Origin: Azoarcus sp.
Lineage (GTDB): Bacteria; Pseudomonadota; Gammaproteobacteria; Burkholderiales; Rhodocyclaceae
Reading direction: 5' to 3'
DNA length: 14,764 bases
NCBI GenBank assembly: GCA_031268685.1
Contig: JAIRWW010000246.1
Location: forward strand, 1 to 14,764
The notes beneath the pieces are model-generated. The model worked only from the letters and a program-made list of their open reading frames with translations. It did not search any database and was not told the DNA's origin. A program made the position numbers and the translations under genes. The first letter of the stretch is position 1. Every line of letters begins with the position of its first letter. Of this stretch, positions 1 through 7,729 are shown piece after piece.

Positions 1-1570
1 CGGCTTCGCAAGACCGGGTCGAAAACCGTTCGGGCGCGGTGAGCTTGAGGCCGTGTTCTACGCTGAAGCGTTTGTACATGACATCGAGCATGCGATAGAT
101 TTCGGCGATGTCTGTTTCGGCCTTGCCGAGATTGAGGCGCATGTGGGCAAAGAAGTCCGTCATCGCTTCGCGCAGGCCCAGCGAGAAGCGCGATTCGAGC
201 ATGGCATCCCGAGTCTTGCGGGTTTCAGTGCGAAGGGTATCCACCCCCAAATGCGTGAGCAGTTGATTGGAAAGGCCGCTAAAGACCGAGCGGACGGCAT
301 AATATTTTTTCAGCCCCTGCTCGAATTCGTCCTTTTCGACCCTGATCTTGTACATCAGGTATTCGACGACGCCGCGGTTCTTGCCATACAGGCCGGTCAA
401 TTCCCTGAGTTGTTCTTTGACGCCGTCAAGCCGCGCCCGGAGCAGCACTTCTGATTGATGTACCAGATCGCGCGTCTCGCCCAGGGTGCTTTCACGCACG
501 ATTTCCTGCTTGGCCGGCAAGAGGTCTTCGGAAAGCGCCCGTTCCAATATGGTCAGGCGGCTTTTTCCGAGCAGTTCTTTGTCGCCATTGATGCGGGCCA
601 CCAGCCCTTTTTGCGCCGAAACAGGAAAGACGCCGACGCGGTCTATTTCGAGCGTTTCGCTTACCGAGCGCACCTGGCATTCGATCTCGGCGTCGATGCT
701 GGCTTCGTCGCGCAGACCGTCCCACAAGCCATCGATTTTGTTGAGCACGACGATACGGCCTTTTTTCCGCGTGCCTACGCTCACATAGTCGCGCCATACC
801 GCCATGTCGCTCAGGGTTACTCCCGTATCGGCAGCAAGGATGAAAAGCACGGCATGGGCATTGGGCAGGAGAGACAGGGTCAGTTCCGGTTCGGCGCCGA
901 TGGCGTTGAGGCCCGGCGTGTCGAGCACCACCAGACCCTGTTCAAGCAGAGGATGCGGGAACTGGATCACGGCGTGGCGCCATTTGGGTACATCGACCAT
1001 GCCGTCCGCACCCGGCTTGAGTCCGTTTTCGCCACCCGGATCGAGCTTGAAGCCCAGTTGCTCCGCTTCGCCCGCCGATACCCGCTTCACTTCGCCAACC
1101 CGCAGCAAAGCTTCTTGCAGCTTGGCGGTGGAATCGGCTTCGAGCGGCTCGATTATCCACAGGTTTTCCATGCGCTTGAGTTCGCTGACAGGCTCCACGC
1201 GCACGCGAGTATCTATCGGCAGCAGGCGCAGCTCGGGGGTAGCGCCCTGCTCCCATTGCAACTCGGTGGGACACATCGTCGTGCGCCCAGCGCTCGACGG
1301 CAGGATGCGCGCGCCGCGGTCGGCGAAAAAAATCGCATTGATCAGTTCGGATTTGCCGCGCGAGAATTCAGCGACAAAAGCAACCGTGAGCTTGTCGGCG
1401 CGCAGGCGTTCAATCAGGTATTGCAGTCGTTGATCGGACTGGACATCGCCGACGTCGTTACGGCTCAGCCAGTTGCGCAAACGCAACACTGCTTCGATCG
1501 CTTCGCTACGCCAGCGGCTATAAGCTGAAAACTGTTCGGCAAGAGTCATTCGATTCATCTTTGATTCCAT
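1..1570 (-). CDS. bacterial dynamin-like GTPase, N-terminal part (cut by window edge)
   Basis: The minus strand is open from an ATG at 1570 to the left edge, about 523 codons with no stop. Conceptual translation shows a complete GTPase core: P-loop EFSRGKSELIN (residues ~68-78), a switch-I region SSAGRTTMCPTEL (~92-104), the G3 motif LDTPG (~216-220), G4 NKID (~277-280) and a G5-like VSAQKG. The residues after the G domain look helical, as in the stalk of dynamin-like proteins. Bacterial dynamins bind GTP and remodel membranes; the role of this betaproteobacterial branch is not known to me. Three in-frame ATGs lie at 1570, 1558 and 1549. The first has AAAAGG four bases upstream and the second GGA seven bases upstream, so the true start is unsettled. 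The gene is divergent from the TPR gene across 281 bp. The C-terminus lies outside the window. Plus-strand ORFs across this region are mirror reading frames. Confidence 0.9.
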   Translation of the reverse strand, partial: MESKMNRMTLAEQFSAYSRWRSEAIEAVLRLRNWLSRNDVGDVQSDQRLQYLIERLRADKLTVAFVAEFSRGKSELINAIFFADRGARILPSSAGRTTMCPTELQWEQGATPELRLLPIDTRVRVEPVSELKRMENLWIIEPLEADSTAKLQEALLRVGEVKRVSAGEAEQLGFKLDPGGENGLKPGADGMVDVPKWRHAVIQFPHPLLEQGLVVLDTPGLNAIGAEPELTLSLLPNAHAVLFILAADTGVTLSDMAVWRDYVSVGTRKKGRIVVLNKIDGLWDGLRDEASIDAEIECQVRSVSETLEIDRVGVFPVSAQKGLVARINGDKELLGKSRLTILERALSEDLLPAKQEIVRESTLGETRDLVHQSEVLLRARLDGVKEQLRELTGLYGKNRGVVEYLMYKIRVEKDEFEQGLKKYYAVRSVFSGLSNQLLTHLGVDTLRTETRKTRDAMLESRFSLGLREAMTDFFAHMRLNLGKAETDIAEIYRMLDVMYKRFSVEHGLKLTAPERFSTRSCEA

Positions 1571-1770
1571 GCAGCCTTTTCCATGCGGCACGTTTCCCGG
1601 CCAAAGTCTAACGCCTAACGCATCTACATGCCATTACCAGATAGCGCCCGCCCATTTGTCCAGTCGTGTTTCTGACACATCCAGCAAGAAAAATCGTTAC
1701 AAACAAACGATACATTCCATTATCGCGCGGCGCCAATCGCACTATATCCGGATGTTTTACATTCCCGCGC

Positions 1771-1800
1771 TTGCCGTCGCCCCGGCAAAATGCCTACCAT
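1771..1800 (+). promoter_or_regulatory. weak candidate sigma-70 promoter for the TPR-lolB-ispE transcript
   Basis: TTGCCG (1771-1776) and TACCAT (1795-1800) are separated by 18 bp, each matching 4 of 6 consensus bases. They lie about 50 bp before the TPR start and just upstream of a palindrome. The 281-bp divergent region 1571-1851 otherwise holds no convincing gene. The fit is weak, so this is only a suggestion. Confidence 0.25.
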
Positions 1801-1813
1801 GCTGGATTGCAGT

Positions 1814-1830
1814 CTAGTCTGCCAGACTAG
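1814..1830. repeat. perfect 8-1-8 inverted repeat upstream of the TPR gene (possible operator)
   Basis: CTAGTCTG and CAGACTAG flank a single C, forming a perfect 17-bp palindrome that ends 21 bp before the ATG at 1852. It sits downstream of the candidate promoter, where a repressor could block transcription or an mRNA hairpin could affect the leader. There is no T-run, so it is not a terminator. The binding protein, if any, is unknown. Confidence 0.45.
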
Positions 1831-1851
1831 CTTTACACACCGGATTTTGCC

Positions 1852-3738
1852 ATGAAGCTTCCGCTTTCCCGTTATCTTGTTCTTTTCAGCGCCATCATGT
1901 CGCTTTACCTGCCAGCGGCGCCTGCATTCACCGCCGATGCCGAAGCAGGCGATGATCCCGCACCCGGCATAAAAACGGAAACGGCCGCTGATGATGAAGA
2001 CGAGGGCGAGGGCGAGGACGAGGCTTCCGATATAGACGAATGGCAGGACGTGGACGAGGAAGGCGCCGAAGGCGAAGTCGAAGATGAAAGTGAAGGCATG
2101 CCCTCCCCTGAAGCCCAGGCATTTCCCGCGCAGGAACTCGACGAAAAAACGCTCTACGAGTTTCTTCTTGCAGAAATCGCCGGCGCGCGCGGCCAACTCA
2201 AGCTGTCTGCCGAGACTTATCTCGAACTGGCGCGCAGGACACGCGATCCGCGCATTGCTCGCCGCGCCGCGCAATTCGCCGTCGCTGCAAGGGAGCCTCA
2301 ACTCGTTACCGAAGCCGTGCGGCAATGGGGCGAAATCGACCCGCAATCGCAGGAAGCCAAGCAAGTAGCGGAAAGCATCGCGCGCGGACAGGGCGCGGTG
2401 TTCGATAAATTCCAGGCATTCGTCGCGCGCGCGCTGGCGCAAAACCCGGCAAAACTGGCCCCCAACCTGATGGGACTCAACCGCGCCCTGCTCAAGGCCG
2501 AGGACAAAGATGCGGCTCGCAAGGTCGTCTACAACCTGACCGAACCATACCTTTCACGCCCCGAAGCCCATTACGCCCGCGCCCAGGCTTCCGCGCTGGC
2601 CAAGCGCCAGATGGAAGCAATCAACGCCATCGACCACGCGCTTGAGCTTCGCCCCGATTGGCAGGCGGCGCTTTTCATCAAGGCCCATCTTTTGACCGAA
2701 ACCGGCAACGCGGCCAAGGCCAGCCAATTGTTCGCCGAGGTTCTCGAACGCCAGCCCGGCAATAACGATGTCCGGCTCGCCTATGCCCGCAGCCTGATCG
2801 CCGACAACAGGTTCGACGCCGCGCGCGCCGAGTTCAAAACCCTGCTCGCCGCCGCCCCCGGCAACAGTAACCTGCTGTACGCCACGGGCGTTCTCTCCGT
2901 CGAGCTTGGCGATATCGCCGCAGCGGAGCCATTGCTCAAGCAGGCGCTCGACGCGGGCCATCCGGAAGCCGATCTGATCCGCATCCAGCTTGGCAAAATC
3001 GCCGATACCCGAGGGGCGCACGCCGCCGCGCGCAAATGGTACGAAGCCGTCAGCCCCGGCAACCGCTCGGTCGAAGCGCGCATTCTCGGCGCGCAAAGCC
3101 TTGCGAAAGAAAAACGTATCGATCAGGCGCGGCGCTTCCTGCACGCCGCGCCCAATGCCGATCCAGAGGCCCGGCGCCGTCTGCTGCTTGCCGAATCGCA
3201 GCTGCTCGCCAACGCCGGGCGCGGCAAGGAGGCATTCGCCCTGATCGACAAAGCCCTGCGCGCCCAACCCGACGACAACGATATGCTTTACGAGTCGGCG
3301 ATGCTCGCCGAACGCCTCGGCATGTACGAAACCATGGAAGGCCGGCTGCGCAAACTCATCGCCCTGTCGCCCGATTCGGCGCACGCCTACAACGCTCTGG
3401 GTTATTCGCTGATCGACCGCGGCGTGCGTCTGGACGAAGCCGAGGAACTTGTCACCCGCGCGCTGGAACTTCTCCCGGAAGACCCCTTCATCCTCGACAG
3501 CGTGGGCTGGGCGCACTTCAAGCGCGGCGACCTTGCAGGCGCGCTTGAACGGCTGGAAGAAGCCTACGCCAAGCGGGCCGACCCCGAGATAGCGGCCCAT
3601 CTCGGCGAAGTACTATGGCGGCTGGATCGCAGCACCGACGCCCGGCGCATTCTCGACAAGGCGCTGACGGAGAATCCTGGCAACGCTCCCCTGAAAGAAA
3701 CGATTCGCCGCCTCTACCGCCCGGGGAAAAAACCTTGA
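1852..3738 (+). CDS. secreted tetratricopeptide-repeat protein with acidic N-terminal tract
   Basis: This 628-residue protein starts with a typical Sec signal peptide: a basic MKLPLSR, a hydrophobic core and a likely cleavage site near residue 25-30 (APAFTADA). The mature protein is therefore probably periplasmic. Residues ~46-81 are almost entirely Asp/Glu/Gly (for example DDEDEGEGEDEASD). From ~100 to the end there are repeated TPR-like helix pairs, recognisable by spaced Ala/Gly/Leu and closing Pro (ALELRPDWQAALF, VLERQPGNNDVRLAYA, LIALSPDSAHAYNALGYSLIDRG, ALELLPEDPFILDSVGWAHFKRGD). TPRs are scaffolds for protein partners. The gene overlaps lolB by four bases, suggesting coupling and a possible envelope or lipoprotein role, which is inference. 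GGA seven bases before the ATG is a weak ribosome-binding site. Proteins of this type before lolB are usually annotated only as TPR proteins. Confidence 0.9.
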   Translation: MKLPLSRYLVLFSAIMSLYLPAAPAFTADAEAGDDPAPGIKTETAADDEDEGEGEDEASDIDEWQDVDEEGAEGEVEDESEGMPSPEAQAFPAQELDEKTLYEFLLAEIAGARGQLKLSAETYLELARRTRDPRIARRAAQFAVAAREPQLVTEAVRQWGEIDPQSQEAKQVAESIARGQGAVFDKFQAFVARALAQNPAKLAPNLMGLNRALLKAEDKDAARKVVYNLTEPYLSRPEAHYARAQASALAKRQMEAINAIDHALELRPDWQAALFIKAHLLTETGNAAKASQLFAEVLERQPGNNDVRLAYARSLIADNRFDAARAEFKTLLAAAPGNSNLLYATGVLSVELGDIAAAEPLLKQALDAGHPEADLIRIQLGKIADTRGAHAAARKWYEAVSPGNRSVEARILGAQSLAKEKRIDQARRFLHAAPNADPEARRRLLLAESQLLANAGRGKEAFALIDKALRAQPDDNDMLYESAMLAERLGMYETMEGRLRKLIALSPDSAHAYNALGYSLIDRGVRLDEAEELVTRALELLPEDPFILDSVGWAHFKRGDLAGALERLEEAYAKRADPEIAAHLGEVLWRLDRSTDARRILDKALTENPGNAPLKETIRRLYRPGKKP

Positions 3739-4334
3739 GCGCACTTGCCAGCATTTTTCGCGCCCCGGCGGCGGCCCTCGCGGCCAGCCTGTTGGCGGCG
3801 GCCTGCGTCCTCAATCCGCCCGCGCCTCCGGCCGAGCCAGTGGCGCGGCTTGCGGTCGACAGCTTTTTGCTGACGGGCCGCCTTTCGGCCACGGATGGCG
3901 AACACTCGGCCACAGGCCGTCTCGAATGGCAACACAGGCCCGGCGCCGACTGCTGGACGGTGTTCAATCCGCTCGGGCAGATCGTAGCCCGCATTGAAGA
4001 CGGCCCGGATGGCGCGGCGCTTACGCTTGCAAGCGGAGAACGCCGCTATGCCCCGCAGGCCGCGGACCTCATCTCCGAGCTGTTCCCCGGCATCGTCAAT
4101 GCCGGGCTGCCGCCCGCACGCATGGCCATCTGGATACAAGCGGCCCCGCCCGCAGACGCCGAAGTGCGCACGCTCGACGCACGGGGACGCCCGGCCCGCG
4201 CCATCGACCAAGGCTGGAGCATCGACTATCTGGCCTACAGGGACGAAACGCCCGAAGCCCTGCCGCGCCTGCTCGATATTTTTCGCGGCGATTTCCGTCT
4301 GCGCCTGAGCATCGACCAGTGGGAAACACCCTGA
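3735..4334 (+). CDS. lolB: outer-membrane lipoprotein insertion factor LolB
   Basis: LolB is the outer-membrane lipoprotein that accepts lipoproteins from periplasmic LolA and inserts them into the outer membrane. The 199-residue product starts with a lipoprotein signal ending LLAAAC, so Cys24 would be lipidated. The -3 residue is Ala rather than the usual Leu. The body carries the expected LolB features: FLLTGRLSATDG, then GRLEWQHRPGADCWTVFNPLGQIVARIE. No ATG precedes the lipobox in this frame apart from one far inside the TPR gene. The start is therefore TTG at 3735, overlapping the TPR stop as TTGA, with GGGGA eight to nine bases upstream. The length and the position next to ispE fit betaproteobacterial lolB. 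Confidence 0.88.
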   Translation: MSALASIFRAPAAALAASLLAAACVLNPPAPPAEPVARLAVDSFLLTGRLSATDGEHSATGRLEWQHRPGADCWTVFNPLGQIVARIEDGPDGAALTLASGERRYAPQAADLISELFPGIVNAGLPPARMAIWIQAAPPADAEVRTLDARGRPARAIDQGWSIDYLAYRDETPEALPRLLDIFRGDFRLRLSIDQWETP

Positions 4335-4339
4335 CGACG

Positions 4340-5206
4340 ATGCGCCCGCCCGCAGCGCCCGCGCCCGGCAGGCTCGACGGCTGCCCTGCCCCGGCCAAGC
4401 TCAATCTTTTTCTCCACGTCACAGGGCAGCGCCCCGACGGCTACCATTTGCTGCAATCGGCCTTCCGCCTGCTCGACTGGGGCGATACGCTCGATTTTGC
4501 CGTCCGCGGCGACGGCTGCATCCATCGCAGCAACGATCTCCCCGGCGTGCCGGAAGACGCCGATCTCGCCGTCCGGGCGGCGCAATGCCTGCAACGGACA
4601 AGCGGATGCGCGCTCGGCGTCGACATCACCGTACACAAACACCTGCCCATGGGCGGCGGACTCGGCGGCGGTAGTTCAGACGCCGCAACCACGCTGATGG
4701 CGCTCGACCGGCTATGGGGCCTCGACCTCGGCCACGAACGGCTGCGCGAGACCGGCCTCGCCCTTGGAGCCGACGTGCCCTTTTTCATTTATGGCCGCGA
4801 TGCCTTCGTCGAAGGTATCGGCGAATCCTTGCAACCGCTCGAACTGCCCCCCGCCTGGTACGTCGTCGTCGCGCCCGGAGCGGGTGTACCGACTGCACGA
4901 ATTTTCGCCTCGCCCGAGTTGACGAGGAATACGCCCCCGGTTAGAGTGCACGGCTTCACATTGAGCCGTACCCGCAACGATTTACAGCCGGTCGCCTGCG
5001 CGCTCTACCCGGAAGTGGCCGAAGCCCTTTCCTGGCTTGGGCAGTTCGCACCGGCGCGCATGACGGGGTCGGGGGCATGCGTTTTCGCCGCCGTCGATTC
5101 CGCCGCGCATGCGGAGCGGATCGTCGGCCAGTGTCCGGCGCGCTGGCGTGCATGGCGGGCATCGAGCCTTGCCCGGCATCCGATGCACGGCTCTGAAATG
5201 ATGTGA
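4340..5206 (+). CDS. ispE: 4-diphosphocytidyl-2-C-methyl-D-erythritol kinase IspE
   Basis: IspE is the cytosolic ATP-dependent kinase of the MEP pathway to IPP and DMAPP. It phosphorylates the 2-hydroxyl of CDP-methylerythritol. Motifs in order are PAPAKLNLFLHV with the active-site Lys (K20), the RPDGYHLLQS segment, the GHMP-kinase ATP loop PMGGGLGGGSSDA (~103-115) and GADVPFF with the catalytic Asp (D145). A C-terminal MTGSGACVFA glycine motif follows. At 288 residues it matches the family size (~283 in E. coli). ATG 4340 lies five bases after the lolB stop. An in-frame GTG at 4319, which would overlap lolB, is the alternative, adding seven residues; homologues usually have only 8-15 residues before PAPAKLN, which favours 4340. 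A tRNA gene starts 12 bases after the stop. Confidence 0.95.
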   Translation: MRPPAAPAPGRLDGCPAPAKLNLFLHVTGQRPDGYHLLQSAFRLLDWGDTLDFAVRGDGCIHRSNDLPGVPEDADLAVRAAQCLQRTSGCALGVDITVHKHLPMGGGLGGGSSDAATTLMALDRLWGLDLGHERLRETGLALGADVPFFIYGRDAFVEGIGESLQPLELPPAWYVVVAPGAGVPTARIFASPELTRNTPPVRVHGFTLSRTRNDLQPVACALYPEVAEALSWLGQFAPARMTGSGACVFAAVDSAAHAERIVGQCPARWRAWRASSLARHPMHGSEMM

Positions 5207-5218
5207 ACGGGTTTCTGA

Positions 5219-5295
5219 TGGGGAGTCGCCAAGTTGGTCAAGGCACCGGATTTTGATTCCGGTATTCGAGGGTTCGAATCCTTCCTCCCCAGCCA
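5219..5295 (+). tRNA. tRNA-Gln (anticodon TTG)
   Basis: This is a full cloverleaf. The acceptor stem TGGGGAG pairs perfectly with CTCCCCA (5285-5291), followed by discriminator G5292 and an encoded CCA (5293-5295). The anticodon arm CCGGA/TCCGG encloses loop TTTTGAT, giving anticodon TTG (5253-5255), which reads CAA for glutamine. The T arm has GGTTCGAATCC. It begins 12 bases after ispE with no clear promoter of its own, so it is probably released from the lolB-ispE transcript by RNase P and 3' processing. Confidence 0.97.
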
Positions 5296-5300
5296 TATCG

Positions 5301-5330
5301 AGACGGGCAGGCCGCAGGGTCTGCCCGTCT
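5301..5330 (+). terminator. hairpin after tRNA-Gln (weak terminator or processing element)
   Basis: AGACGGGCAG and CTGCCCGTCT form a perfect 10-bp stem around a 10-base loop, starting six bases after the tRNA CCA. The following bases are TGCTCG rather than a T-run, so intrinsic termination would be inefficient. It may instead mark the 3' end for tRNA processing or reduce readthrough into prs. Confidence 0.5.
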
Positions 5331-5382
5331 TGCTCGCGGGCGGCGCATTCATTCAACCTGAACTGAAATCGGAGCGGAGATC

Positions 5383-6333
5383 GTGCCATACGGCAACCTG
5401 ATGGTTTTTACCGGCAATGCCAATCCCAAGCTTGCCGCGGATGTCGTCCGCCGCCTGGGCATTTCGCTGGGCGCGGCAACGGTCGGCCGGTTTTCGGATG
5501 GCGAGGTGCAAGTCGAACTGCACGAAAATGTACGCGGCGAAGACGTCTTCATCCTGCAACCGACCTGCACGCCGACCGATGAAAACCTGATGGAATTGCT
5601 GGTAATGGTCGATGCCCTGAAACGTGCATCGGCGCGCCGCATCACCGCTGCCATCCCCTATTTCGGCTACGCGCGCCAAGACCGCCGTCCACGTTCGGCG
5701 CGGGTGGCGATCACAGCAAGAGTGGTCGCCAACATGCTCCAGTCCGTGGGAGTGCACAGGCTATTGACCATGGACTTGCACGCCGACCAGATACAGGGCT
5801 TTTTCGATATTCCTGTCGACAACGTCTACGCCTCGCCAGCGCTGCTCGCGGATCTCGGGCGGCGCAAATACGACAAACTGCTGATCGTATCGCCCGACGT
5901 CGGCGGCGTGGTGCGCGCCCGCGCCTTCGCCAAAAAGCTGGAATGCGACCTGGCGATCATAGACAAGCGCCGCCCCAAGGCGAACGTGTCGGAAGTCATG
6001 AACATCATCGGCGAAGTCGAAGACCGGACCTGCATCATCATGGACGACATCGTCGACACCGCAGGCACACTCTGCAAGGCCGCCGATGCACTCAAGCAAC
6101 ACGGAGCGCGGCAAGTAGCCGCCTACTGCACGCACGCGGTGCTTTCCGGCGAGGCCGTGGAACGCATCGCAGCGTCCCCCCTTGACGAACTCGTCGTCAC
6201 CAACACCATCCCATTGCGCGCGGAAGCCCTCGCTTGTCCGCGCATCCGGCAAGTATCGGTCGCCACGATTCTCGCCGACACCATGCTGCGCATCAGTAAC
6301 GAAGAATCGGTCTCGTCGCTGTTCATCGAATGA
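5383..6333 (+). CDS. prs: ribose-phosphate pyrophosphokinase (PRPP synthetase)
   Basis: Prs makes PRPP from ribose-5-phosphate and ATP, the precursor for purines, pyrimidines, His, Trp and NAD. The 316-residue length is that of class I bacterial enzymes (315 in E. coli). Visible signatures are [10 protein letters not shown] and [11 protein letters not shown] near the N-terminus, the ATP-loop YARQDRRPR (~96-104), the PRPP synthetase signature [11 protein letters not shown] (131-141), the flexible-loop KRRPK (~195-199) and the PRPP-binding loop DDIVDTAGT (221-229). The start is GTG at 5383 with GGAG eight bases upstream. Homologues begin a few residues before LMVFTGNAN, which supports this start. 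A strong terminator-like hairpin follows the stop. Confidence 0.97.
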   Translation: MPYGNLMVFTGNANPKLAADVVRRLGISLGAATVGRFSDGEVQVELHENVRGEDVFILQPTCTPTDENLMELLVMVDALKRASARRITAAIPYFGYARQDRRPRSARVAITARVVANMLQSVGVHRLLTMDLHADQIQGFFDIPVDNVYASPALLADLGRRKYDKLLIVSPDVGGVVRARAFAKKLECDLAIIDKRRPKANVSEVMNIIGEVEDRTCIIMDDIVDTAGTLCKAADALKQHGARQVAAYCTHAVLSGEAVERIAASPLDELVVTNTIPLRAEALACPRIRQVSVATILADTMLRISNEESVSSLFIE

Positions 6334-6343
6334 CTTTTTTCGC

Positions 6344-6368
6344 CCCGTGGCGCGCGCCGCGGGTTTTT
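6344..6368 (+). terminator. intrinsic terminator after prs
   Basis: CCCGTGGC (6344-6351) pairs with GCCGCGGG (6356-6363), one G-T wobble, loop GCGC, followed directly by TTTTT. It lies 10 bases after the prs stop and 47 bases before rplY, so rplY-pth-ychF is fed by readthrough or by a promoter that I could not identify. Confidence 0.75.
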
Positions 6369-6415
6369 CGCCTCTGCCTGGTCGCGGGCGGAGTTTTTAC
6401 AGGAGCTTCAAAAAC

Positions 6416-7036
6416 ATGACTATCACTTTCAAGGCCGAACGCCGCGAACAGCAGGGATCGAGTGCGAGCCGCCGCCTGCGCCGCGCGGGCCAGCTTCCGG
6501 GCATCATCTACGGCGGCGGCAAAGAAGCCGCCTCGGTCGTGCTGGATCACAACGAGTTGTTCCATCTTCTGAAGAAAGAAGCCTTCCATTCTTCGCTGCT
6601 CACCGCCGAAATTGACGGCGCCAGGGAAACCGTCGTGCTGCGCGACACCCAATGGCACCCCTACAAGCAGCAAGTGCTGCATATCGACTTTCAGCGCATC
6701 GACGCCAAACAGGCCATCCACATCAAGGTGCCGCTGCACTTCATCAACGGCGAAATCAGCCCGGCGGTCAAGCTCCACGGCTGCCTCATCTCGCACATCA
6801 TGACCGAAATCGACGTCAAATGCCTGCCGGCGGACTTGCCCGAATTCATTGCCGTCGACCTGGCCAATCTCGAAGAAGCCCATGCGCTGCACATCTCGCA
6901 TCTTGTGCTGCCCAAGGGCGTCGAACTCGTGCATCACGGCGAAGGCGACCCAGTGGTGGTCAACGCCCAACAAAGCCATACCGCCCCGGTCGACGAAGAA
7001 ACCGACGACGGCACGGGCGCGGCGTCCGCGGCCTGA
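6416..7036 (+). CDS. rplY: 50S ribosomal protein L25/general stress protein Ctc
   Basis: L25 binds 5S rRNA in the large ribosomal subunit. The 206-residue product is the long two-domain Ctc/TL5 form. The N-terminal 5S-binding domain (residues ~1-95) contains ITFKAERREQQGSSASRRLRR and LPGIIYGG. The C-terminal beta domain (~100-190) contains HIKVPLHFINGEISPAVKL and CLPADLPEFIAVDL. The tail after ~190 is acidic and Ala-rich. ATG 6416 has AGGAG ten bases upstream. An upstream open stretch in the same frame overlaps prs and is not coding. The gene sits between prs and pth, the usual betaproteobacterial order. Confidence 0.95.
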   Translation: MTITFKAERREQQGSSASRRLRRAGQLPGIIYGGGKEAASVVLDHNELFHLLKKEAFHSSLLTAEIDGARETVVLRDTQWHPYKQQVLHIDFQRIDAKQAIHIKVPLHFINGEISPAVKLHGCLISHIMTEIDVKCLPADLPEFIAVDLANLEEAHALHISHLVLPKGVELVHHGEGDPVVVNAQQSHTAPVDEETDDGTGAASAA

Positions 7037-7069
7037 CGCGCGCCGTTTGCCGGAACGCCGAGGTAAACG

Positions 7070-7729
7070 ATGGCGACCGCGCCCTCCAGCGCCCCCCGCC
7101 TGCTCGTCGGCCTCGGCAATCCTGGCGGCGAATATTCCGAGACCCGGCACAATGCCGGGTTTTGGTTTTGCGAGAGCCTCGGGCGCGAACTGGGCGTGCA
7201 TTTCGCTTTTGAATCCCGCTTCCATGGCTTCGTAGCCCACGCACAGGGTGAGGGCCTGCGGCTGCTGATGCCGCAAACCTACATGAACCGTTCCGGGCAG
7301 GCCATTGGCGCCCTCGCCCGCTTCTACCGCATCCTTCCCGGCGAAATCCTCATCGTCCACGACGAACTCGACCTTCCCCCCGGGCAATTGCGTCTCAAAT
7401 TCGGCGGCGGCCTGGGCGGCCACAATGGACTCAAGGACGCCTGCGCCCATCTCGGCAGCCAGGACTTCTGGCGTCTGCGCATCGGTATCGGGCATCCGGG
7501 AGACCGCGCGGAAGTCGTGAATTACGTCCTCAAACCGCCCCGCGGCGACGAACGCCCGCTGCTCGACGAAGCCATTGACCGCGCACTTGTAAACTGGCCC
7601 GCCATTGCCTGCGGCGACTGGGAAAAAGCGGCCCGGCACCTGAACATCCGTCCCAAAGAACCGAAAGCGCCAAAAGAACCGAAAGCGCCCAAAGCGCCCC
7701 CCGCCCCCATCGGCAAGGAACCCTCATGA
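7070..7729 (+). CDS. pth: peptidyl-tRNA hydrolase with Lys/Pro repeat tail
   Basis: Pth cleaves peptidyl-tRNAs that drop off ribosomes, recycling tRNA in the cytosol. Catalytic and binding residues are visible: GLGNPGGEY with N17, TRHNAG with His27, QTYMNRSG with N73, HDELDLPPG with Asp98, then [12 protein letters not shown]. The core ends near residue 192. It is followed by a tail of KEPKAP repeats (about 27 residues) that the usual ~195-residue enzymes lack. GAGG lies six bases before ATG 7070. The stop overlaps the ychF start as ATGA, an arrangement suggesting translational coupling. Pth and YchF are neighbours in many proteobacteria. Confidence 0.96.
   Translation: MATAPSSAPRLLVGLGNPGGEYSETRHNAGFWFCESLGRELGVHFAFESRFHGFVAHAQGEGLRLLMPQTYMNRSGQAIGALARFYRILPGEILIVHDELDLPPGQLRLKFGGGLGGHNGLKDACAHLGSQDFWRLRIGIGHPGDRAEVVNYVLKPPRGDERPLLDEAIDRALVNWPAIACGDWEKAARHLNIRPKEPKAPKEPKAPKAPPAPIGKEPS
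7654..7699 (+). repeat. 18-bp tandem repeat encoding the Pth C-terminal tail
   Basis: Two 18-bp units (7654-7671 and 7672-7689) differ at one base, and a partial third unit (7690-7698) follows. They encode [15 protein letters not shown]. The unit length is a multiple of three, so copy-number change would lengthen or shorten the tail without a frameshift. Confidence 0.85.

Noticed and set aside
53..1528. Two long plus-strand ORFs (53-454 and 455-1528)
   Set aside because: They are mirror frames of the minus-strand dynamin gene, which has intact GTPase motifs; the plus-strand products show no recognisable family.
1569..1817. 82-residue plus-strand ORF in the divergent gap
   Set aside because: No ribosome-binding site, no family resemblance, and it starts inside the dynamin start region.
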